A stretch of 64,000 nt of DNA from Plenodomus lindquistii. Taxonomy: Eukaryota > Ascomycota > Dothideomycetes > Pleosporales > Leptosphaeriaceae. Within the stretch, counting starts at the first letter, position 1. Each line of letters opens with the position of its first letter. The notes under the pieces were generated by a model that worked only from the letters and a program-made list of their open reading frames with translations, was not told the DNA's origin and did not search any database. Shown here one piece after another: positions 12,037 through 22,174 of the stretch. The position numbers and the translations under genes were made by a program. The stretch covers positions 248,001-312,000 of the forward strand of contig JANUWI010000021.1 in assembly GCA_025504975.1 (NCBI GenBank), written 5' to 3'.

Positions 12037-13287
12037 ATGGAGTGTCCTCTGGAGTCTTCCACCTGCTCAAGCGAATCTCCAGAGTACTCGACCTTCTCAG
12101 ACCCGACACAGGAATCGCTGACATCTGATTCATCTCCACCGAATGGATCGCAAACTGAAGAGATGTACAAGGATCCGATATACAACTCACTTGCGAACCA
12201 GATTGTTCAGGCTCCGTACGACTATGTCTGTTCATTACCATCCAAGGGCGTGCGCGATCGGCTGATCAATTCTTTGAACAATTGGCTGCTGGTGCCAGAG
12301 GAATCTGTTAGCTCAGTCAAACAGGTCATTGGCCTATTGCATAACTCTTCTTTAATGTAATCTGCCTTCCTACCCCGATCTGCCTACATTTTAACACTGT
12401 ACGTTTAGATTGGATGACTTTCAAGACCGTTCGCCCTTGCGGCGCGGCAGACCATCCACCCACACAGTTTTTGGGCCAGCTCAAGCTATAAACTCATCAA
12501 GCTACGCCATTGTGGAAGCGATTTCCAAGATCCAGAACATGGTAGACATGGATAGTGCAAAGTCGGCGACCAAACAGATTGTTACAATCTTCAAGGGTCA
12601 AGCAATGGACCTGCATTGGACCTACAATGCTGAGTGTCCCTCCGTGGAGCAGTACATGCAGATGATTGGTGACAGTGAGAAGCAAATCGACTTACCCCTG
12701 TGCTCCCGAACACGCAAGCTGACACAAGTTGTCGAATAGAAACCGGTGCGCTTTTTGAATTGGCCTTCCATCTCCTAGTGGCACAAGCACCATTCCACAT
12801 TAGCCAGCATGTGATTGTCTGGGCCGAACGACTTATGGATCTTCTGGGCCGCTACTTTCAGATACGTGACGACTACCAAAATCTCATGTCAGCTGATGTA
12901 AGTTAAATCATGGCACCTCAGCTCACCATGCATGACATGGCACTCTGCTAATAATGCCCGAACACTTAGTATGCCAGTCAAAAAGGCTTTTGTGAGGATC
13001 TGGATGAGGGCAAATACTCGCTTCCGCTGCTCCATTGTTTGCATTCCAACCGGGACAACCTGTTGCTGCAGTATATCCTCTCCACCCGACGAGAGCATGG
13101 AGAGTTGACGAAACCTCACAAGGTTCTGATTCTTGAGCAATTAAAGGAGTGTGGCAGCTTGGAATGGACGCGTTCCACCCTGAACGATCTTTATTGTCAG
13201 CTCATTGGGGCTTTCGAGACACTAGAAGCAGGATTCAATAAGGCCAATCCGGAATTGAGGGGGCTCATTGAGCTATTACGAGTTTAA
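12037..13287 (+). CDS. Geranylgeranyl diphosphate synthase
   Basis: Prenyltransferase that condenses isopentenyl and allylic diphosphates to GGPP, the substrate for the cluster's diterpene synthase. Exons are 12037-12356, 12409-12674, 12740-12897 and 12970-13287, giving 353 residues. The first Asp-rich motif DDFQD (109-113) lies in LDDFQDRSPLRRGRPSTH, the second is DDYQN (239-243), followed by CEDLDEGKYSLP. The second donor was placed so the splice restores DKTGALF; the upstream GT would lose the conserved lysine. The start is the first in-frame ATG. A residue of small size typically precedes the first Asp motif in C20-length enzymes, and chain length here is inferred from family similarity and the adjacent diterpene synthase. 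It is a dedicated cluster copy, probably separate from the housekeeping enzyme. Confidence 0.93.
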
Positions 13288-13501
13288 TGGTCGCCATCTG
13301 GAATATACATGGAATAGATTTCAATAGCTTGTTTGTCTAACGTCTAGAAATCTTATACGCTAGTGAGCTAAATCTATTATACTCTATATAATGTTATAGA
13401 TATAAAGCAAATAGATTAAGTATATAATCTAGTATAATAGTTAAGTAAACTATATTGCTAAAGAGTAATCTTAAGCTACTTACTCTATGTTAGATACCTT
13501 T
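13288..13501. other. Very AT-rich flank of the retrotransposon
   Basis: About 200 bp rich in TA dinucleotides, as left by repeat-induced point mutation in old repeats. It ends with CCTTT (13497-13501), the left copy of the retrotransposon's 5-bp target duplication. Confidence 0.6.
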
Positions 13502-13683
13502 TGTAGGGGTCTCAGAGCGGGTGTCTCGTTATAGAGTTGTATTGCTGCTACTAAACACGATCTTGAAGTGCGGAGGAGAGGTTGTGTACTGATCCTCCGA
13601 TGAGGGCAACGGAACAACGTAGTTCCGGCGCCGAGGTGACCCGTGCGCGAACACCGGAGTGAGCGTACGCGGGATCCCTCACA
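13502..13683 (-). repeat. LTR, 3' copy in coding orientation
   Basis: A 182-bp terminal repeat that matches the copy at 21265-21446 except at 13661, 13665 and 13667 (98.4% identity). Confidence 0.97.
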
Positions 13684-13686
13684 TTA

Positions 13687-13702
13687 CCCCCCCCCCCCCC
13701 CC
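13687..13702 (-). other. Polypurine tract
   Basis: Sixteen consecutive C on the plus strand, so G16 on the coding strand, three bases from the 3' LTR. This is the expected place for the plus-strand primer of reverse transcription. Confidence 0.75.
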
Positions 13703-13963
13703 TGAAAGAAGAGCAAGTCCCAACGCGACAATAACTACTGTACATGAACAAACCGTAGTCCTCGTCGAGCTGGCAGCAAGACTCCTTCCTTGCAACGTGA
13801 CCTTAATCCTTCAGTCAAGAGCTCCATGGTACCTTCGGGCTCGCGTGAACCAATCTCAGCTGTCCTCAGTGACTACCGTGTCGGTACTGGATTATAGACC
13901 GCGTCACGAACGATCGCTCCACCGGTGCGGCCTCTATGCTTCATGCGTCGTGAAGGCCTGCGG

Positions 13964-16900
13964 TTATGCTAGAGTCGTGAGCGTGTGCAAGAGGATCTGT
14001 CTCGCGCCGGGTAGTGAACTGAACAAAGGGTGAGGTCCTGCTTTACGCCTGAAGCGTTTGTGAAAGGCGGCAAGGGCCTCCTTAGCTCTGACTATGTGCG
14101 TGTACGGCTCCCATGTGGGTTTATTTGGATAACCCTCCCACAGGACTTTGTACTTGAGCATGTGTTCGCCGGTGACTGGGTCAACATCGTTAGGATCCTT
14201 TCGTGAGTTGAGTACCTTGGCAACAGCGTACGTCGGGTACTCGTCGTCCCCTAGCTGCACAACGTCTGTTGGGCCGGGTTCGTGCTGGACCTGGTCGACG
14301 AGTCCATCGGCGGCGCAGACGTGTAAGAGCCATGGGTGGAACACAGGGTGTACTCGGCCTATGTCCTCAGGCAGGTTAAGCTGATACGCGGTGTTGTTGT
14401 GAACCTTCACGACCTTGAACGGCCCACGGTTCTTGTAATCCAAACCATGGCTGGGGCGGTCTGACCGAAGGTTACGGGCGTTAAGCCATACCTGATTACT
14501 GACGCGGATCTCCGGCGCTGGCAGACGGTGTCGGTCGGCGTACTCCTTCTGCTTGGCTTGAGCCTAAGTTATGTTCTCCCGGAGATACTGCCGGAGGTCT
14601 TGTAGCCGTTTGACGAACTTGTTAGCAGTTATGAGCTCCTTGCGAACTGGGTAGGCGGTGTCGGCGGCGACAGGTTGTGGTGGTTCGAAGCCCGCCTTTG
14701 GAATGTATCCTTTGACTGCTCGAAACGGGGCTACTTTAGTGCTAGCGTTCGGTGTGGAGTTTGCTTCAAATTCCGCCATTGGCAGAAAGTCTACCCAATC
14801 GTCCTGGTTATATGAGCAGTAGGCGCGAAGGTATTGCTTGAGGTAGGCATTGGCGTTCTCAGTCTGCCCGTCTGACTTAGGGTGGAAAGCAGTGGACAGC
14901 TTCGGTGTCACTCCCATGCGTTGGCATAGTCTTCTCCAGAGGTGCGAGATAAACTGAGGCCCGCGGTCGCTGACAATGTTCTCTGGGAAGCCTTCCTCAC
15001 GCCAGACGTACTGGAGGAACGCTTGTACCACTGTCTCAGTCTCTAAGTTCTTAAGTGGAATGAACTTCTTCATCTTTGAGAGTCGGTCCACAACAACCAT
15101 AATATGTTGGTATTTGCGGCCGAACCTCTCGCAGATTGGCAACGGCGTGATAAAGTCGACGGAGATGTCTGTCCAGTACCTCTGCGGGATAGCGAGTGGA
15201 TGCAAGAGTCTATGCTTGCCATCGCGGAAGCTTTTTGAGCGACGACATACGTGGCAGTCGCGGACGTACTTCGCAATGTCGGCGATCATGCCGGGCCAAT
15301 AGTACCACAGGTTGACTTTGAAATACGTGCCGTGCTTGCCAGCATGTCCGCCTATGAGCGACGTGTGGATGTAGTGGATGACTTGGGTGCGGGCGGTGGC
15401 AGGCACGTAGAGCTTCTTTTTCACGTAGAGCATGCCGTTGCTGACTTCGCAGTCCTTCAGCTCCAACCTCCAGCCCTGTTAAATCATCTCCCATGGGATG
15501 CGTCGGTCGCCTCGATCCTTAGCGGCCATAATTTCTGCAGCGTCTTTGTCGCCGTCGTACGCCTGTCGTACCATGTCGGTAATGTCCTTATCTCCTACGC
15601 GTTTCGCGTCTCCACTGCGAGGGTCTAGGTTTTCCGTGGTGAAGTCGGCTACCTCCTCCTCTGCTGTCAGAGGCGAGATGTCATCGTTCAGAGGTTTATA
15701 AAGACTCCCCTCATCTGATGACAGACTATCGTCCATTGTCGGGGCAGGATTCAAAAGCTCCTCCCGCCTTGTTGACGAACGAGTCCGCGCCACACGCAAC
15801 GATTCATATGTCTCCTCGTTGCGGCTTAACAGTTCACCCATTTGACAGACCATCGCAGCAAGTGTTACCACGTCCTCCTCGTACTCACGCAGGGCAACCC
15901 GTGCGTAGTGTATAGCCGCTCGTCCCGTATCGTTCTCCTGCTTTGATTGCAGGGTGATGGTGCCATCGTGGCGAGGTTGCGGCTTGTCGCTGAACTGGAA
16001 TGGTTTGAGCAGGGTCTGTACCTGATGCTCGCGGCGATCGGCCCTGCCGGTGGGAATGTCGCCTGGGCGGCGGGTGAGAGCGTCAGGCTTGGTGCCTTGG
16101 GTGCCTGGCCTGTAAGTAATCTTAAAATTAAACTTAGCTAAGAACATGGCCCAGCGTGCTTGTCGTCGGTTGAGTCGCTTGTCTGTCATGGAATACTGTA
16201 AAGCTTGATGATTGGACAAGACCGTGATAGGATCTGCTGTGCCTGCAAGCTCTGGTCGCCATTCTTCAAAGGCGCGGACAATGGCGAGGAGTTCCTTATT
16301 ATAAATTTCGTAGTTGCACTCAGCAGGGGTGAGCTTCTGCGACAGGAACGCAACCGGGCGAAGGACGCTATTGTGCTATTGCGAGAGGACTGCAGCGAGC
16401 ATATAGTCAGACGCATCAGACTTAACCTAACACGGGAAATCTGGGTCGAAGTGCGCCAGTACAGGAGCTTTCGTAAAGCGTGTCTTTAGGTCCTTAAAAG
16501 CTAGCATGGCGTCGCTAGTTGGCGCTAACGGGAACGGGCTAACACCCTTCTTGATAACCTCTACGAGGGGTCGGACGACCTCAGAGAATCCGCCTATGAA
16601 TCGACGGTAGAAGTTGGCAAATCTAAGGAATGATTGGATATCTTTAATGCTTCTTGGGGCGGCCCAGTCAAGGATAGCTTGGACCTTCTCTAGATCCATT
16701 TCAATGCCGTCGGTGGATATAATGAGGCTAAGGTACTTGACTTTCTGAACACCAAATTTGCACTTGCCAATGTCCAAAAACAAGGAAGCAGCGCCCAGCC
16801 GTTCGAGGACTTGGTTAACGTGGTCATCATGCTCGGCTTTATTTTCACTGTAGATGAGAATATCGTCGAGGTAGGCGGTGACGAAGACGTTAAGGAAGTC

Positions 16901-18441
16901 TCGCAGAACGTCGTTGATGTAGTTCTGGAAGGTGCCTGGGGCATTACACAATCCGAAGGGCATGACTATGTATTCGTACAGGCCGAAACGTGTTAGGAAG
17001 GCGGTCTTCTCCTCATCGCCCTCCTTCATGCGGATAGAGTTGAAAGCGGCGATTACGTTGAGGACTGTTATGACCCGTGCGCGGCCCAGTCTGGACATAG
17101 TGTCGCGAATGTTTGGCGGCGCATTCCGGTTCTTGGACGTGATAGAGTTGAGCTCACGATAGTCCACACATATTCTGAGACCGCCACCGGGCTTCTTGAC
17201 AACCAACAACGGAGAGGCATATGGGGAAGAGCTGGGTTTGATAAAACCCTTCCCCAGCATATCGTCGACGTAGGCCTTGACTGCCTTGGTCTCTTCACGA
17301 GAAAGTCCGTACACTTTCCGCTTGGGAGGCGTCCTGTCGGTGTGAATGGCATGGTCAACGCCGGGCCGTCATGGAGGGAGGACGTTGGCTTCGACCGGGT
17401 TGAATACTTGCAAATGCGGCCAGTACTTTTCTGGCAGCAACGACTTGATTTCTTCGAGGCTTTTTGGCGGGCGGTGGAGCTTATCGAAGAACCTGTGAAA
17501 GTTATCGTTCGTGACTCGTCCCGCGTGGCAAAATTCAAACAGCCGTTTAAACTTGTCTCGCGAAGGTGGCACCGGGTTGTGCATGTCTTTACTATCAGGC
17601 TTGTCTCGCGCGGGCGGCACAGGATCATGTGCGTCCTTGTGGTCAATCTCGTCGCGGACCGGTGCCGCGGGACTGTAAGGATTTAGGCCGTCCGCCTTCT
17701 CAAAGTGGTGTGCGTGCAACCAAACCACTTGGTCTGGGTGTTTGGTGGCCTGCTGTACTGCGGCGTACGCGGAGATGATAGCAATTTGAGTAGAGGGCGC
17801 TGTCGACGCGGGAACACGGGCTTCTGGGGGAGTCCGGTGTCGACTGCTATGAATGGTATAGGGTTGTCCGCCAGGAATACAGTTGGTGAGGCAGAACGGG
17901 GAGTTAAAACGGAGACTGTGATCACGAAACTTAGGCACAGGCTTATGTTGCTCAAGCCAAGGCATGCCCAGTATAACGGCAAAGTCAGGAATCTTGGTAA
18001 GGTAGCAAGTGACATTGCTGACGTGTTCGCCGTGCGCGATCCGTATGTCTGCAATGTGGGTGATGGGCGGTGACAATGACTTGTTAGCTAGCTCGAGATT
18101 GACTGCCTTCTTGAGCGCGAACTTGGGTATTTTGTGAAACTTGGCGAAGTCGATGTCCAAGAAGCATGACGACGCTCCTGTGTCCGCTAGTGACTTCGCG
18201 TTTGTAATGCTTGGACCGGTACGAATGCGGCATTTAAACTCGAACTGTCTGCCCTCAGTCAGGCTGGCGCCTGGTTGAACAGCTACACTCGAACACCTTA
18301 CCGTGATGAGTGTGTCGGCGTCCTTGCGTATGTCGAGAAGTCGTGCCGCGAACAGCGCTTGAATGTCTCTCGTATACCACGATGGTGTGTGACGCCCTTT
18401 GGACTCTAGATGGGGACTGACATCTAGAGTCCCACGTTTCC
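13964..18441 (-). pseudogene. pol (protease, RT, RNase H, integrase, chromodomain), five premature stops
   Basis: One uninterrupted frame of about 1490 codons, entered by -1 shift from gag. Order: retropepsin with ADTGASS (about 18185); reverse transcriptase with MPFGLCNAP and YLDD (16690-17060); RNase H; integrase with an HHCC zinc module, D in DISVDF, D in SDRGPQF and E in DGQTENAN (14564-15466); chromodomain with KYKVLWEGYPNKPTWEPY (about 14100-14200). Premature stops lie at 17369, 16427, 16376, 15479 and 14564; each is one C-to-T change from Gln or Arg. RT motif A reads VLNVIAAF where the family has LDVxxAF, so the first catalytic Asp is Asn. No indel was found across the whole frame. By normal decoding the polyprotein is dead. 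Confidence 0.93.
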
Positions 18442-18442
18442 C
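18401..18442 (-). other. Candidate -1 ribosomal frameshift signal (slippery site plus hairpin)
   Basis: On the coding strand the heptamer GGGAAAC (18436-18442) sits in gag phase as G_GGA_AAC, the canonical X_XXY_YYZ form. Three bases on, a perfect 12-bp inverted repeat (arms 18421-18432 and 18401-18412, 8-nt loop) can form a hairpin that contains the gag stop codon TAG (18424-18426). Pol lies in the -1 frame and has no stop from the slippery site to 17369. The nearest upstream stop in the pol frame is about 15 nt before the heptamer, so the overlap is short and includes it. Confidence 0.75.
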
Positions 18443-20652
18443 GGCTGCTCAGAATACTCGTAGTCTTCGTAGTCGGTGTCATCGTTAGAGCCGTTGTTAG
18501 ACTCTGAGTCGTATGCAGCAAGTTGTGCGACACGCAGGAACTGAACTTGAGCGGATGCGGTGGGTGGCTTGTCCTTGCATGGGGCGTTGTCGTCGTTTGG
18601 TCGATGACTGTCCTTCAGACAGCGAACGCAGACGCCCTTGGCTTTGATCTTCTCCCACTCGCTGCTGGTGCGATTGTACTTGTTGAGGAAAGTGTCGCGA
18701 CCCTTGCTCTGTCGTTGACCGCCTTGAGCGCCATTATTGCTGCGAGGTGCGCTACCCGTAGGTGCGGCAGTGCTGCTATTGGTGCGAGGCTGACGACTAA
18801 ACTTGCGAGAGGAGTTTGTCGGTGCAGCGGGGCCAATGCGGCTGTCTTTGAACATGCGGTGAAGGTTCACGTCGGCTTCAATGTCCTGGGCCCTGCGGTT
18901 GAAGTCCAGGACGTTGTTGTAGTCGGACCCGAGGCTTGCGAGCTTGTGATGAAGCCATTCCTTCATGTTGCGCTTGAGGTGGTGAATTAACTGAGTGTCT
19001 GGGTAATTCAGGACACGAGTGTGCGCCTGAAACCTGTTGTAGAAGGTGGTGTAGTCCTCGTTGTCTTGTTGACGGGCCTTAGGCGACTATACCTAAGCTT
19101 CAGATGTCTTAAGCTTGGAGTTGTTGTCGTAGATAGAGTCGAGGTCGTTCCACATGTTTGCCACCGTGACATAATAGAATCGATCCGAGGGGTCAGTACG
19201 CGGGGCCATGGTGCGAAGTGCGTTGCCACCGGACTGCTCCCGGACATACGCAATCTTGTCCATGTCGGACTAACCCACAGCGCCGTTGAGAGCAGACTGT
19301 ACGCGGAGGCGCCACAGATCGTAGTCCTCGTTGTTGCTGCTATTGAACTTGTTGATGCGATGCTTCTATGGATCACGATGTGAGGGCTGGCTATAGGGAT
19401 TGAAGGCAGCATATGGGTTAGAGTATGGATTGCTGGGCTGTGCGCCGTCCTTGCCTGTATCGCTATTGGGATGCCATGCATTAGGTGAGCTCATGAACTT
19501 TCTAGTGACAGGGTCGTAACGGCTAGCTCCCTGCGGAGGAAGTGGTCCCGGCACATAGGCTTGCTGCTGCAGGTTGCGGTTGTGGCTCTCAGCATTCTGG
19601 TAGAAGGAGGCAGGGCCATTGACCCCGGGTATTTGGATGTGTGGGCCCTGTGTCTGTAGGCCTGCCATCTCCGCTGAAAGCTTGGCGAAGCGGGCGTCAG
19701 CGTGGTGAAGTTGCTCTTTGTACCAGTCGCGAATGCCTCGAAGACGGAAAGTGGTTGCCTTTTCGTCGTTAAGTAACTTGTTCAGTCCCGCGGCTTGGTT
19801 GGCGATGGCGGTGTTGGCCTGGAGCTTGTCTGCGACTTCCTCCTCGAGTTCCTTGACTTGGGTGAACTTGTTCTTGTAGGCACGGTCGAGCTGTCTACTA
19901 AGTTGAGTAACACGCTCGAGCTTCTTTTTAGTGACATCGTGTTCGGCTTTGAAACGCTCATACTCTTCACCTATACGGTTGTAAGCTTCGAGGGTGTGGT
20001 TGAGGGTGTTATACTAGATGTCCTTGTCTGCCTGGACAGACTCCAGCAATTCATCTGCGCCGCGGATGACTGTCTCCCCTTGGACGACGCCATTACGGTT
20101 GGTATGTTTGACTGTCACATACGTGCCCTCCTCATCCTCGCCGCTATACGCGAGCACGTCGGTCTTGCGCCGTCAGCGGTGGACGCGTTCGTCGAGACGT
20201 GCGGCCACTTCTTCTTCATCGTCGGACGGCTCGGGAATATTCGACAGGGTGGGGGAGGTACGTTGCTCTATATTGCGAGCGCTGTTTCGCAGTATGTCGC
20301 GCAAGTCGGGTGTAGGAGAAGGTGAGTCACCGGGTGCGCGGCGCATGGCAGGCTGTTGTGGGCGGCCGCGCTCGCGCTCGTCGTCGGACTCGTCGGGAGC
20401 TAATAGCGGGTTGGACAGGAATGTCTGACTCTGGCTGAATCGGACGCCACGGAGAGCGCGTTTCTTAGCTTCTTCTGAGCCGTTGAGGCTCAAGGTGGAG
20501 GCAATACCATTGTGAGGCTTCGCACGTTGCGATCGCGTCGGCGGGGGCATAGATTCTTGACTAGGTGCACCGCTTCGCATAGGTCCTCGGCGGTTGAAGT
20601 TGATGGACTCTGCGCCTAGGGTTTGGGACGATAAACCCGTAAGCTGTGTCAT
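18424..20652 (-). pseudogene. gag, six premature stops
   Basis: Structural polyprotein, about 742 codons from the first ATG (20652) to the TAG at 18424, in one frame without indels. The N-terminal third is proline/serine-rich and acidic, the middle holds a long predicted coiled coil (about 19750-20000, rich in Glu, Lys and Gln), then a capsid-like part, and finally a zinc-knuckle-like CVRCLKDSHRPNDDNAPC (CX2CX4HX8C, spacing longer than the usual HX4C). Premature stops occur at 20173, 20014, 19366, 19270, 19093 and 19087; five are TAG and one TGA, each a single C-to-T change from Gln or Arg. The terminal TAG looks original because it is base-paired within the perfect hairpin described separately. 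A start upstream of 20652 cannot be excluded if an ATG has mutated. Confidence 0.85.
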
Positions 20653-21252
20653 CGGGACGGTGATTTGGCTATCGGCGATGACGGGTCCTGGCGCTGAATT
20701 CTGCTGTGAGTTGACGTCGTAGAAATCCTGCGCAGTGGGTGAAGATGGTGGTAGCTCGCCGGGCACATGGCCGGTAGCGGTCTTGCGGGTTGTTTCGTGA
20801 GGCACTATAATGCGGGTAGTACCTAAGTACAGGTGTATGAAAGGTGTAAAGAGAAAGTGTAGTACCCAAGTACGGGTAAGGCGAAAAAATTTCGCGCGTC
20901 GCCTAAGCGTTTGAGTATCGCAATCACCTGTTCGCGCGCACTGGGGCGCGTGCCGCGAGTGTTTGACTGGGACGTACTCCTTCTGGCACTTCGCGAGCAG
21001 TGCGGTCACAGCAGCGTAGGGATTCGCTATCTCTGTCAAACAGGCACCGGCGATGGTACTGGCTAGGTGGCAACGTCGTGTTGAAGCCTTGGGGTGGTCT
21101 CGTGTTGACCGTGGGTGTCGCGTGCAGTCGATGTAGCAGGCGCGTCCCCTCCTTGTCGGCAATTTTCGCGTCCAAGGCGGTAAGGTGAAGTTACCGCTGC
21201 AGTGCAATACTGCCGTGAGTTTTTGAACAATCAGCCCCTTAAGTAGAAAGGG

Positions 21253-21262
21253 ACTTCAAGAT
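21253..21262 (-). other. Primer-binding site, apparently self-priming
   Basis: Two bases inside the 5' LTR, the coding strand reads ATCTTGAAGT. The LTR itself contains the exact complement ACTTCAAGAT on the coding strand (21332-21323). A 10-nt match next to the LTR is what Tf1/maggy-type elements use, where the 5' end of the transcript folds back to prime its own reverse transcription. Confidence 0.65.
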
Positions 21263-21264
21263 TA

Positions 21265-21446
21265 TGTAGGGGTCTCAGAGCGGGTGTCTCGTTATAGAGT
21301 TGTATTGCTGCTACTAAACACGATCTTGAAGTGCGGAGGAGAGGTTGTGTACTGATCCTCCGATGAGGGCAACGGAACAACGTAGTTCCGGCGCCGAGGT
21401 GACCCGTGCGCGAACACCGGAGTAAGCTTCCGCGGGATCCCTCACA
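21265..21446 (-). repeat. LTR, 5' copy in coding orientation
   Basis: The 182-bp partner of 13502-13683, followed directly by the target duplication CCTTT at 21447-21451. Confidence 0.97.
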
Positions 21447-22174
21447 CCTTTAAACTTAATTTATAATCGTATTTCTGTTTTAAAACGTAAAGTAAAATAT
21501 TATATACAGATTGTAAATTAGAAAACATGCTATAAAATCGCTTTAAATTACACTTAAATACCTAAGCTTCTATATAAATGTGCTATTTATAGCTAATACT
21601 ATATTTCTAAAAGATTATATCTACTAATAACAATCTAGGCGACTTGGAGCTTAACTTTGCTATTATGTAATAGTCTAAAGCTAGAGAGCAACCGCTACAA
21701 TTTCTCAAGTTCCTAGCAAGCAATAGGCAAAGCAAAAAACAAATTTAAAGCAATTGGCCGTAACAGAATGGAGCAAGGGCACTAAGTTAGTTGGTTTCGG
21801 CACAATAGTAAAGTTCGGTGATCTTTGCCCTAATCGGATAATAGTTTCGGGTTAATTGAGATGCAGGTCCATCTACAAACCAAGTTTCACGCTGATAGAA
21901 ACAACATGAGGTAGGTAGGTAATTCTCGCAAGGCGGTACATTTTGCACAATTTCTATTCTGTTTTACTGCACTCGGGCCGCTAAAACAAGTGACTCGTAC
22001 ATTATCCCATTCCGCCAGTTCCCTCCATTGAAATAAGTCAATTCTTTTAATCACTCTTAATTTTGGTGTGCTATCTAGTCTCAGGATACAGAATTAGAGT
22101 CCAGGAGTCTTTATGTTGCTTCTGTGTTGTATTTAGATGCTGCTATCGAGGTCCAGGTGAGGAGCTACATCGCG
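21447..22174. other. AT-rich flank and upstream region of P450 c
   Basis: The first 300 bp resemble the TA-rich DNA on the other side of the retrotransposon, as if one old repeat had been split. The rest is the P450 c promoter region, with a TTCGGGTTAATT element at 21846-21857. No gene is seen. Confidence 0.5.

Larger units (their letters stand above)
13502..21446 (-). mobile_element. Full-length Ty3/gypsy chromovirus LTR retrotransposon
   Basis: A 7945-bp element with two 182-bp LTRs starting TG and ending CA, flanked by the direct repeat CCTTT at 13497-13501 and 21447-21451. Coding strand is minus: gag, then protease, reverse transcriptase, RNase H, integrase and a C-terminal chromodomain, which is the Ty3/gypsy order and marks a chromovirus. 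A 16-G polypurine tract precedes the 3' LTR and a primer-binding site follows the 5' LTR. It sits between the GGPP synthase and P450 c in AT-rich DNA and interrupts no cluster gene. All large reading frames carry single-codon stops but no indels, so this copy cannot make full-length proteins by normal decoding. Confidence 0.97.

Noticed and set aside
13687..13702. The 16-C run as an assembly artefact
   Set aside because: It lies exactly where the polypurine tract of a minus-strand LTR element must be, so it is biologically expected, though its exact length may be imprecise.
16395..16412. Further copy of the short inverted-repeat element inside pol (AGACGCATCAGA)
   Set aside because: Only about 12 bases match and they encode the conserved RNase H region; chance similarity.
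18424..18426. The gag stop TAG as another C-to-T mutation
   Set aside because: It is fully base-paired in a perfect 12-bp inverted repeat; a mutation from CAG would have left a mismatch in the stem.
14148..21188. Plus-strand open stretches within the retrotransposon as genes
   Set aside because: They are mirror-frame shadows of gag and pol and show no domains of their own.
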